64,000 nucleotides of DNA from JBMYTN01 sp049604415 (GTDB lineage: Bacteria; Pseudomonadota; Alphaproteobacteria; Rhodospirillales; Rhodospirillaceae), in assembly GCA_049604415.1 (NCBI GenBank), contig JBMYTN010000019.1:1-64000 (forward strand), written 5' to 3'. Positions 34,987 to 42,108 of the stretch are shown here, piece by piece. A model generated the notes under the pieces. It ran no database searches. It was not told where the DNA came from and saw only the letters and a program-made list of their open reading frames with translations. The position numbers and the translations under genes are program-made. Each line of letters opens with the position of its first letter. Within the stretch, counting starts at the first letter, position 1.

Positions 34987-35262
34987 TAGAGTCCTGTCCG
35001 ATCAAATAGGGTCAATTCTGTTTCGCGATTGGGGTGTGCGATCCAGTGGTCAGTCGGTCGCGGAGCGATGCCAATGCATCGGTCAAGACCGAGTTTCCGC
35101 TGGGCGTCCCCCAATCGGAAACCCTGCGGGACGGGTGCATTTGCGCCAATTCCAGCGCAAAAGCCCTTGTCCGTATCTACGGATATGGCCTGCGGACTTC
35201 TGCTTGATCTTGTCACAAATGCACTCCGTCAGAATGGTTCTATTTGTTCGGACAGGGCTCTA
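34987..35262. mobile_element. Miniature inverted-repeat element, family A (276 bp, no transposase)
   Basis: The ends form terminal inverted repeats of about 34 bp: 34987-35020 matches the reverse complement of 35230-35262 at about 28 positions with one 1-nt gap, sharing CCTGTCCGA and CAAATAG. The element begins and ends with TA, as expected for TA-targeting (IS630/Tc1-mariner type) transposition. Inside are at least four hairpins: 35021-35034 with 35109-35121, 35080-35091, 35140-35161 and 35170-35183. No convincing ORF is present. The remaining parts of this 542-nt intergenic stretch (34946-34986 and 35263-35487) hold nothing I can assign except a possible efflux-operon terminator around 35425-35450. 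Confidence 0.75.
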
Positions 35263-35487
35263 GTTAACGGGTGTCGCCCGGACTCCATTTCGGTAGAGAA
35301 TCTTTATCCCGTTACATCTTTCCCAAATCGGCGTTTTGCCCGGCCTGCAACTACATATGTAGTTAGAGGTGCGGGCGTGCTGTGTTGTTTTGCCCGGAAG
35401 GTCGCGGATTTGACGGTAAAAAAGGCTTCCCCGGTCCGGGGAAGCCTTTGTAATGATGAGAGATTTCCTGATTTCGGTACGGCTTGG

Positions 35488-38400
35488 TCAGGCCGCTTCC
35501 GGTTCCGGGGTAGCCGGGGCCTTCCGCCCCCGGACCAAGCCCCGGATGGTGACATAGAACACCGGGGTGAACAACAAACCAAAGACCGTGACCCCCAACA
35601 TGCCGAAAAACACCGCTGTGCCAAGGGCTTGACGCATTTCGGCGCCAGCGCCTTGGGCGATCATCAACGGCACAACGCCTAAGATGAAGGCAAAGGAGGT
35701 CATCAGGATCGGCCGCAGGCGCAGGTGACAGGCCTCGACCGCAGCATCGATCGCCGACCGGCCTTTGGCTTCGATGTCCCGGGCAAATTCGACGATCAAA
35801 ATGGCGTTCTTTGAGGCCAAGCCGACCAAAACCACAAAGCCGATTTGGGTCAGAATATTGTTGTCCATGCCCCGGAGCATGACCCCGGCAATGGCAGAGA
35901 GCAGGCACATCGGCACAATGAGGATCACCGCCAAGGGCAAGGACCAGCTTTCATACAACGCCGCCAGGGTCAGGAAGACGAACAAGACACAGAGCGGGAA
36001 GATATACAGCGCTGCATCACCTTGGTTTTTTTCCTGATAGGCCAGGTCGGTCCATTCATAGGAGATGCCATAGGGCAGGATCTCTGCCGCCAAGGCTTCC
36101 ATGGTGGCAATGGCTTGGCCGGAACTGACCCCGGGCAAGGTGGAGCCCTGCAGCTCCGCAGCCCGATACAGGTTGAACCGGGGCACCCGGTCCGGACCAG
36201 CGGTTTCCTGAATGCTTAGCAAAGACCCCAAGGGCACCATCTGCCCATCCGCATTGCGGGTGCGCAAGGTGGTGATGTTGTCCTCCGTCAGTCGGAATGG
36301 CGCGTCGGCTTGCGCTGTCACCCGATAAGTCCGGCCGAACTGGTTGAAATCATTGACATAGGACGACCCCAGAAAGACCTCCAAGGTCTCAAACACATTG
36401 GAGACCGGAACACCCAGCATCTGCGCCTTGGTTCGATCGACCTCCAGGAACAATTGCGGTGTGTTGGCCTGGAAAGGCGAAAACATTCCGACCAAACCGG
36501 GCTGTTGATAGGCTGCGCCGATCAATTGCCATGTGGCCTGTTCCAACACAGCGGTGCCGCGCCCCAGGCGATCCTGGACGAACATTTTGAAGCCGCCTCC
36601 AGTGCCAAGCCCGGGAACCGGAGGCGGCGGGATGGCAATGATGAAGGCATCTTCAATGGCGGCCATGCGCCCCCGGATGTCGCCCAGGATCTCTTCTGCG
36701 GATCGGGACCGCTCGGCAAAGGGCGGCATGGTGACAAAAATCGCCCCGGCATTGGTGGCATTGGTGAAGGTAGCCCCGGAAAAACCGGTAAAGGTGGCCG
36801 TTGCCGCGACGTCCTCGACCTCTAAGATCATCTGTTCGGCCTTGCGGATCACCGCATCGGTGCGGTTCAAGGCCGATCCGGCGGGCAATTGCACCGCGAC
36901 AATCAAGTAGCCCTGATCCTGGGGCGGGATAAATCCGGTCGGGACGGCCCGGAAGGCAAACAGGGTTAAGGCAATCAGCCCGCCATAGGCCAGCAACACC
37001 ACCCACCGCATTTTCGGACCCGCCAACCACCGCACCAGGGTGGCATAGCCCTCACTCAGGCGGTCAAAGCCCGCATTGAAGACATCAAACCCCCGTTGCA
37101 GGATGTCGCGCTTCTCTTTGGCGCTGTGGGGTTTGATCAGCAAGGCGGTCAGGGCCGGGGACAGGGTCAAAGACACCAGCACCGAGATCACCGTGGCCAC
37201 GGCAATGGTCAGGGCGAATTGGCGATAGAACTGCCCGGTGATGCCCTCCAGAAAGGCTGTCGGCACAAACACGGCGGCCAACACCAAGCCGGTTGATATC
37301 ACCGCGCCGCCAACCTCGCTCATGGTGACATAGACTGCTTGCAAGGGTTTCATGCCCTCGCGCACATGGCGCTCAACATTTTCGACCACGACGATGGCGT
37401 CATCGACCACAATGCCGATGGCCAGTACCAAACCAAACAAAGTCAAGGTGTTGATGGAAAAGCCAAAAGCCTGCATGACGGCGAAGGAGCCGATCAAGGA
37501 CACTGGAATGGCGATGATCGGAATGATCGAGGCCCGCCAAGTCTGCAGGAACACCAACACCACCAACACCACCAGCACCACGGCTTCGAAAATGGTGTCG
37601 ATCACAGCATCAATGCTTTGGGCGATATATTCGGTGGGGTTGTAGACGATGTCATAGGCCAGACCCTGAGGGAACTGTTCGGACAGCTCGGCCATGGTGT
37701 CTTGGATTGCGGCTGCGGTGTCCAGGGCATTGGAGCCCGGCTGCTGATTGATCAGGATCACCGCCGCATTCTGGCCGGACAGGTAACCTCGGGTGACGTA
37801 ATCCTGCGCCCCCAATTCGATCCGACCGATATCCGCCAAGCGCGTCAACGCCCCGTCTGCGCCGGTTTTGACCACGACTTCGGCGAAGTCTTCCTCGGAA
37901 ATTAAGCGTCCCTTCAGCTGCAAAGAGGTCTGAAACGCACTTAGCGCGGCAGAGCCTTCCAAGGGATCTTGGCTGAGGGCCCCACCGGCGACCTGGACGT
38001 TTTGGGCATGCAAGGCGGCGACCACATCACCGGCGGTCAGATCCAAGGCCGCCATGCGCTCCGGATCCAGCCAAATCCGCATGGCATATTCACTGCCGCC
38101 AAAGATCTGGATATTGCCGACCCCATCAATCCGGGCTAGCCGGTCCTTGACCTGCAAGAAAGCGTAATTGGCGATATAGAGCTGATCCAGGCTGTCATCG
38201 GGGGACAGCATATGGACCACCATCAGGATATTGGGGGAGTTTTTCCGGGTGGAGATGCCCAAGCGCCGAACCGGCTCCGGCAGGCGGGGTTCGGCCAGGG
38301 AAACCCGGTTCTGGACCAGAACCTGGGCTTCGTCGAGATCCGTACCCAGCTCAAAGGTCACCGTAATGCTCACCGTCCCATCCGAGGTGGATTGGGAGGT

Positions 38401-38643
38401 CATATAGAGCATGTTTTCGACGCCATTGATTTCCTGTTCCAGGGGAGCAGCGACCGTATCGGCCACCACATCCGCATTGGCACCGGGATATTGTGCGGTC
38501 ACGGAAATGGTCGGCGGGACGACCTCAGGATATTGCGCGACTGGCAGAACCAGATAGGAAATCGCTCCGACCACCATCAGCAGGATCGAGAGCACCGAGG
38601 CAAAGACCGGGCGGTCAGCAAAAAACTGTCCGAGTTTCATCAC
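35488..38643 (-). CDS. RND multidrug efflux transporter, HAE1 family (AcrB/MexB-like)
   Basis: The 1051-residue inner-membrane pump matches the AcrB family in length and layout: twelve membrane helices and two large periplasmic loops. The start MKLGQFFADRPVFASVLSIL is typical. The proton-relay Asp pair is in GIVVDDAIVVVENVERH of the fourth helix. VRRLGISTRKNSPNILMVVH and the C-terminal GLASKNAILIVEFARDIEAKG also match. The pump exchanges protons for hydrophobic drugs, bile salts or dyes in general; the substrate here is unknown. It is the second gene of a minus-strand operon after the adaptor gene, 50 nt away. No outer-membrane channel gene follows, so TolC at 257 may serve. Confidence 0.94.
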   Translation of the reverse strand: MMKLGQFFADRPVFASVLSILLMVVGAISYLVLPVAQYPEVVPPTISVTAQYPGANADVVADTVAAPLEQEINGVENMLYMTSQSTSDGTVSITVTFELGTDLDEAQVLVQNRVSLAEPRLPEPVRRLGISTRKNSPNILMVVHMLSPDDSLDQLYIANYAFLQVKDRLARIDGVGNIQIFGGSEYAMRIWLDPERMAALDLTAGDVVAALHAQNVQVAGGALSQDPLEGSAALSAFQTSLQLKGRLISEEDFAEVVVKTGADGALTRLADIGRIELGAQDYVTRGYLSGQNAAVILINQQPGSNALDTAAAIQDTMAELSEQFPQGLAYDIVYNPTEYIAQSIDAVIDTIFEAVVLVVLVVLVFLQTWRASIIPIIAIPVSLIGSFAVMQAFGFSINTLTLFGLVLAIGIVVDDAIVVVENVERHVREGMKPLQAVYVTMSEVGGAVISTGLVLAAVFVPTAFLEGITGQFYRQFALTIAVATVISVLVSLTLSPALTALLIKPHSAKEKRDILQRGFDVFNAGFDRLSEGYATLVRWLAGPKMRWVVLLAYGGLIALTLFAFRAVPTGFIPPQDQGYLIVAVQLPAGSALNRTDAVIRKAEQMILEVEDVAATATFTGFSGATFTNATNAGAIFVTMPPFAERSRSAEEILGDIRGRMAAIEDAFIIAIPPPPVPGLGTGGGFKMFVQDRLGRGTAVLEQATWQLIGAAYQQPGLVGMFSPFQANTPQLFLEVDRTKAQMLGVPVSNVFETLEVFLGSSYVNDFNQFGRTYRVTAQADAPFRLTEDNITTLRTRNADGQMVPLGSLLSIQETAGPDRVPRFNLYRAAELQGSTLPGVSSGQAIATMEALAAEILPYGISYEWTDLAYQEKNQGDAALYIFPLCVLFVFLTLAALYESWSLPLAVILIVPMCLLSAIAGVMLRGMDNNILTQIGFVVLVGLASKNAILIVEFARDIEAKGRSAIDAAVEACHLRLRPILMTSFAFILGVVPLMIAQGAGAEMRQALGTAVFFGMLGVTVFGLLFTPVFYVTIRGLVRGRKAPATPEPEAA

Positions 38644-38666
38644 AAATGTTCCTGTGCCTTAAGCGT

Positions 38667-38696
38667 TAGAGCCCTGATAGGTCGAACAGGGCTCTA
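38667..38696. repeat. 30-bp tip-only derivative of family A element
   Basis: TAGAGCCCTG at 38667-38676 is exactly inverted at 38687-38696, with a 10-nt spacer. The arms equal the tip of the 276-bp element, and the right half agrees with that element's right end at about 18 of 23 positions. It lies between the adaptor and pump genes, and its end supplies the TAG stop codon of the adaptor gene. On the mRNA it forms a 10-bp hairpin. Confidence 0.55.
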
Positions 38697-39911
38697 GCCA
38701 TTGCCTTGGCCAAAGCCGTCGGGAAGGGTGATCGGGCTATCCTGCGGCGTCACCGGCGATCCGGGCCGGACTCGCAACAGTCCGTTCACGACAACACGGT
38801 CCTCGGGTGCCAGACCGTCTTCAATGACCCGGAAGCCTTCGATCAGGCGGCCCAAGCGCACCGGGCGGATCTGGGCAATATTTTCGCCATCCAGCACATA
38901 GACAAAGCGGCGGCTCTGGTCCGCGCCAATAGCCCCTTCCGGCAGCAGCATCACGCTTTCGGTGTCCTGGGCCAGCAAACGGATCCGGGCAAACAGGCCC
39001 GGCAAAAACAAACCGTCCTTGTTATCCAGCACCGCCCGACCCGAAATCGTTCCGGTGCCCCGGTCGATCCGGTTGTCAATGAAGTCCATTTTGCCCTGAT
39101 GGCCAAAGCGGTCCTCATCGGCCAGTTTGACCAGAACGGGGACCGTGGCCGGATCCGGATTGGCCCCCCGATCCCGGCGGAAGGTCAAATAGGTGCTGTC
39201 CTCAGCGGTGAAATAGAGGTGGATCGGATCCTGGGAGACAATGGAGGTCAGCAAGGTCGCTTCAGCGGTCCCGCCGCTGATCAAATTGCCGACATCCACC
39301 AGGGTCCGGGAGATCCGACCGGAAATCGGTGCGGTGATCCGGGTGAAATCCAGGTTCAATTGAGCTTCCCGGACATCGGCTTCCGCACTGGCCAATCCGG
39401 CTGAGGCGATCAAATCTTCCTGGATCCGCGTATCCAGCTCCTGCTGGCTGACCGTATTGCGCGCGCGCAGGGTTCTGGCCCGTTCCCGCTCGGTGGCGGC
39501 AAAATCGGCCCGGGCTTGGGCGGTGCGTAAATTGGCTTCCGCCCGGGTTAAGGCAATCTCAAAGGGCCGCGGGTCGACTATGAACAACAGGCTGCCAGCC
39601 TCGACCACCTCGCCATCGGTGAAGTGGACGCTTTCCACATAGCCTCCGACCCGTGCCCGAACCTCAACGGTCTCCACAGCCTCGAACCGCCCGGTATATT
39701 CCACCCAGTCCAGCACGTCATAGCTCAGCGGGTTGGCCACACTGACGGGGGGAGGGCCTTGTTGGGCCGAAGCCGGTGTGGGCGTGAGCGAGAGCGCTCC
39801 TCCCGCAATGGCAAGAGCACCGAGAGCGGCGAGGGCGTTTTTGGTCACCCAGCCCGTAAGGCTTTTCTGAGCGGTGGGAAGAGGACGGGTGGAGAGAGAG
39901 GACAGAGTCAT
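38694..39911 (-). CDS. RND efflux periplasmic adaptor (membrane fusion protein)
   Basis: This 405-residue HlyD/AcrA-type adaptor links the RND pump to an outer-membrane channel. It has an N-terminal signal or anchor (ALAALGALAIAGGALSLTPT), the lipoyl half-motif GRFEAVETVEVRARVGGYVE, a helical hairpin with RTAQARADFAATERERARTL, and the beta-barrel domain RVVVNGLLRVRPGSPVTP at the end. ATG 39911 is preferred over the in-frame TTG 39926. The TAG stop lies in a 30-bp palindrome related to the miniature element nearby, so the natural C-terminus may have been altered. No TetR-type regulator gene is adjacent. Confidence 0.92.
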   Translation of the reverse strand: MTLSSLSTRPLPTAQKSLTGWVTKNALAALGALAIAGGALSLTPTPASAQQGPPPVSVANPLSYDVLDWVEYTGRFEAVETVEVRARVGGYVESVHFTDGEVVEAGSLLFIVDPRPFEIALTRAEANLRTAQARADFAATERERARTLRARNTVSQQELDTRIQEDLIASAGLASAEADVREAQLNLDFTRITAPISGRISRTLVDVGNLISGGTAEATLLTSIVSQDPIHLYFTAEDSTYLTFRRDRGANPDPATVPVLVKLADEDRFGHQGKMDFIDNRIDRGTGTISGRAVLDNKDGLFLPGLFARIRLLAQDTESVMLLPEGAIGADQSRRFVYVLDGENIAQIRPVRLGRLIEGFRVIEDGLAPEDRVVVNGLLRVRPGSPVTPQDSPITLPDGFGQGNG

Positions 39912-40021
39912 CGCTTCAAATTCCAATCGGTATTTTAATGCTATTCGGTTTGTTAAGTCATGGTATCGGGTCTGAAATCGATCCGGTCAACGGGCGCATT
40001 CAAATGTGATCGATCTCAGGA

Positions 40022-40140
40022 GGTTCTGCGACACTTCCGCCACAGAACCGAGGGTTGGAAACCTGGGTCACTGAACCACATTATCGCGACAAATAACAGG
40101 TTAGGCGCGAAGGCCTAGGGCTGATTTCACCTATTTGTCG
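40022..40140. promoter_or_regulatory. Inverted repeats in the divergent gap between the efflux operon and the NDUFAF6-like gene
   Basis: The 363-nt gap 39912-40274 contains two structures. GGTTCTG at 40022-40028 is inverted at 40043-40049. A longer one runs from 40087 to 40140: CGACAAATA is inverted at 40132-40140, with nested pairs AGGT/ACCT (40098-40101, 40129-40132) and TAGGC/GCCTA (40102-40106, 40113-40117). Operator, attenuator or element remnant are all possible. No gene is seen here. Confidence 0.4.
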
Positions 40141-40274
40141 TTGTCGGGTCCAACTGATGGTTTGCTCGCGCATTCTCTGGTGCCACTGGTTGGAGGATTT
40201 CCGGTTTGGCGTTTTGTTGGCGCCGATTTGCTCCCATCTGTCCATTACCAGCACAGGACAAAAAGGACTCCAGC

Positions 40275-41183
40275 GTGGCGCAAGGGCATTCTCACAACAC
40301 AGCCAGAACAGCCGCAGACCCCCTAGCGGGCGATCTGCCCAGCCTCTCCGCCATGGCCAATCTGGTTCGACGCCATGACCCGAACCGGTTTCAGACGGCC
40401 CTGTTTGCCAAGGCTGACATTCGGGAAGCGTTGTTCGCCCTCTATGCCTTCAATGTTGAAATGTCGCGGATGGGGGAAAACCTGAGCGAGCCTTTGATTG
40501 GTCAAATGCGGCTGCAATGGTGGGTCGATCTGATTGAACAGATGGGGGCGGGCACGCCGCCAGAGCGCGGTCACCCCATTGGTGATCGGATCGGTCAGGT
40601 GATGGGGCAGGGGGTGATCGCTCTCCTGCCATTGGTCGAAGCCCGACAGGCGGATTTGGACGAGAGCCCCTTCCCGGAATTGGCGGCCATGGAGCTTTAT
40701 GCCGACCAAACCGCCGGAGCCCTGGCCGAGCAGGCCGCGTTGCTGCTCGGGGCGGACCCCATTACGGACCAAACTGAACTCACCCGCATCCGGGCCCTTG
40801 GCACCGCCTGGGGCCTGATGGGCCTGCTGCGATCCGTCCCATTGATGGCGGGGCGGGGTCGCTCCGTTTTGCCCCTGGATTTGATGCTCGATGCCGGTTT
40901 TGGCACCCAGGACTTGGTCAAACCTCCCAAAGATCCGGACAAGACCGAGCGATTGATCGCTTTGATCGCTCCAGTGCGGGAGCGTATTGACGTGTTGGTC
41001 GCCGAAAATGCCCAAAAAGCCTTTTCTGGCAATATATTGCCAAGCGTTCTTACGACGGTTTTGCTGCGCAGTTATCTTGAAGACAGCAAACGCAGTGGCG
41101 CCGATCTGACCGATCCTGCTTTGGTGGCGGCAAAGCGGATGCCTTTACGGCTGGCCTGGGCAGGCTGGCGGAAGAGGGTGTAA
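40275..41183 (+). CDS. Squalene/phytoene synthase-fold protein, NDUFAF6-like
   Basis: The 302-residue protein has the trans-prenyltransferase fold but resembles the NDUFAF6 branch: ALFALYAFNVEMSRMGENLS and GQMRLQWWVDLIEQMG are visible. The first Asp-rich motif expected in true phytoene or squalene synthases reads NVEMSRM, with no DxxxD. A carotenoid enzyme is therefore unlikely, and a role in complex I assembly, as for human NDUFAF6, is the better guess. The GTG start at 40275 follows AAGGA by about 7 nt; the open frame upstream to 40206 has no support. It is normally close to the NDUFAF3-like gene, here 5.3 kb away. Confidence 0.82.
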   Translation: MAQGHSHNTARTAADPLAGDLPSLSAMANLVRRHDPNRFQTALFAKADIREALFALYAFNVEMSRMGENLSEPLIGQMRLQWWVDLIEQMGAGTPPERGHPIGDRIGQVMGQGVIALLPLVEARQADLDESPFPELAAMELYADQTAGALAEQAALLLGADPITDQTELTRIRALGTAWGLMGLLRSVPLMAGRGRSVLPLDLMLDAGFGTQDLVKPPKDPDKTERLIALIAPVRERIDVLVAENAQKAFSGNILPSVLTTVLLRSYLEDSKRSGADLTDPALVAAKRMPLRLAWAGWRKRV

Positions 41184-41395
41184 TCAAAGTTTTATGCTTG
41201 CCGGGTCGCCCAGCAGAAGTCCTTGAATTTCTTAAGGTCAAAAAAATCTGCATCGGAATAACCAAGCTTGTTACATGAATATGTGAGTTGCATCACGGCC
41301 TATCTTCTGAACCGCCTTTGCACTCAATCGCTTAAGACTCGTTCTTCGGGTCACGACTCGACACAGTTTGCAAAAATTCGTGATTCTTCAGTATC

Positions 41396-41422
41396 TTGAT
41401 TTCATCGCACTTGCGGTATAAT
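41396..41422 (+). promoter_or_regulatory. Sigma-70-type promoter
   Basis: TTGATT at 41396-41401 and a perfect TATAAT at 41417-41422 with a 15-nt spacer. Transcription would start near 41429, only about 18 nt before the small ORF at 41447. The rest of 41184-41395 shows nothing assignable. Confidence 0.55.
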
Positions 41423-41446
41423 CTGTTTTTTATCGAAGGAGAAAAG

Positions 41447-41557
41447 ATGCGACTCGGAATGAGTGACCAACCTTCGGGACGGATTAGGGAACAGGTGCTG
41501 GCATGGCCAACAGAAACGCAACTGTGCGGGACCACTTTGTCGCGGTCGCTGCTTTGA
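41447..41557 (+). CDS. Possible 36-residue small ORF or leader peptide
   Basis: ATG 41447 has an excellent ribosome site, GAAGGAG 5 nt upstream, and sits just behind a consensus promoter. It encodes 36 residues (MRLGMSDQPSGRIREQVLAW then PTETQLCGTTLSRSLL) with no signal or membrane segment. It overlaps, in a different frame, the start of the 85-codon ORF at 41503. It may be a real small protein, or a leader whose translation couples to the downstream ORF. No family was recognised. Confidence 0.4.
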   Translation: MRLGMSDQPSGRIREQVLAWPTETQLCGTTLSRSLL

Positions 41558-41760
41558 TCACCCTCAGCGTGGCATTCCATGGCTTAGGGGGTGCCGTGCA
41601 CGGACTGGGTTCAGGGGTGTTGTTTTCGACCCCGACGGCCAGCGAGGTCGGGCAGTTGGCGCATTTGCCCGACGTCTACGCCACTGAATTCGGCAGCTTC
41701 CAAGCCCCGTCCCACATGGAGTGGGGCAGGACGGTCCTTGGCGTCTCCGGACTGCAATAA
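41503..41760 (+). CDS. Hypothetical small membrane or secreted protein (85 residues)
   Basis: The 85-residue product has a short basic N-terminus and one hydrophobic segment (HFVAVAALITLSVAFHGLGG), then a polar tail ending in VLGVSGLQ. Its ribosome site is weak, but translation could be coupled to the overlapping small ORF that starts at 41447 behind a strong promoter. The stop lies 17 nt before the left end of the family B element at 41778. No family was recognised, and it is uncertain whether it is expressed. Confidence 0.45.
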   Translation: MANRNATVRDHFVAVAALITLSVAFHGLGGAVHGLGSGVLFSTPTASEVGQLAHLPDVYATEFGSFQAPSHMEWGRTVLGVSGLQ

Positions 41761-41777
41761 GTTTTTCCCAGAAGTCT

Positions 41778-42047
41778 TAGGCTGCGGTGACAATTTAACG
41801 GATGACGTCAACGAGATGAAAATTAGACTGCTTCAGGAAGGCGGAGGAAGGACATGCCTGAGCATATTCGACGACACCTGACGCCAAGCAGGCGAATTTT
41901 CATCCGGCCCCACGGGGTTGCGCCCAAATTGGCTCTGAGTACGTCGGAAATGCTCAAAAGTGGAACCACACTTCCTTGCGCTTTCCTCCTGCTCAGCGCC
42001 AATTTGGACTGCAATGACGCCAATCGTTAAATTGTCACCGCAGCCTA
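41778..42047. mobile_element. Miniature inverted-repeat element, family B (270 bp, no transposase)
   Basis: The first 23 bases (41778-41800), starting TAGGCTGCGGTGACAATTTA, are repeated exactly in inverted orientation at the other end (42025-42047), and GCGTCA/ACGTCA extends the match. Both ends are TA. Inside are two large stem-loops: arms 41815-41833 with 41886-41904 (17 of 19 paired) and arms 41926-41939 with 41992-42005 (13 of 14 paired). Their loops carry related sequence in inverted orientation, such as TGAGCAT followed by TCGACG or CCGACG, so the element looks like an inverted duplication of one hairpin unit. No transposase or convincing ORF is present. Confidence 0.8.
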
Positions 42048-42062
42048 GTTCTTTAGTACGGC

Positions 42063-42087
42063 AAAGCGGCCCCATTTGGGCCGCTTT
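42063..42087 (-). terminator. Terminator after trmFO
   Basis: A perfect 10-bp G+C-rich stem (42063-42072 with 42078-42087) with a 5-nt loop lies 22 nt past the trmFO stop on the minus strand and begins 16 nt from the end of the family B element. Confidence 0.75.
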
Positions 42088-42108
42088 CGTGTTTTTGCGC
42101 CGCGTAGA

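Noticed and set aside
35029..35682. 217-codon frame crossing the right end of the family A element
   Set aside because: It starts inside the element, runs antisense to the pump gene end and resembles no protein; the element explains the DNA better.
35488..39911. Efflux operon as a recent genomic island
   Set aside because: Its base composition and codon use look like the host genes and there is no integrase, tRNA or direct repeat at its ends; only the miniature element is unusual.
40275..41183. Carotenoid phytoene synthase gene
   Set aside because: The Asp-rich prenyltransferase motif is missing and the secDF/NDUFAF3-like context points to the NDUFAF6 group.
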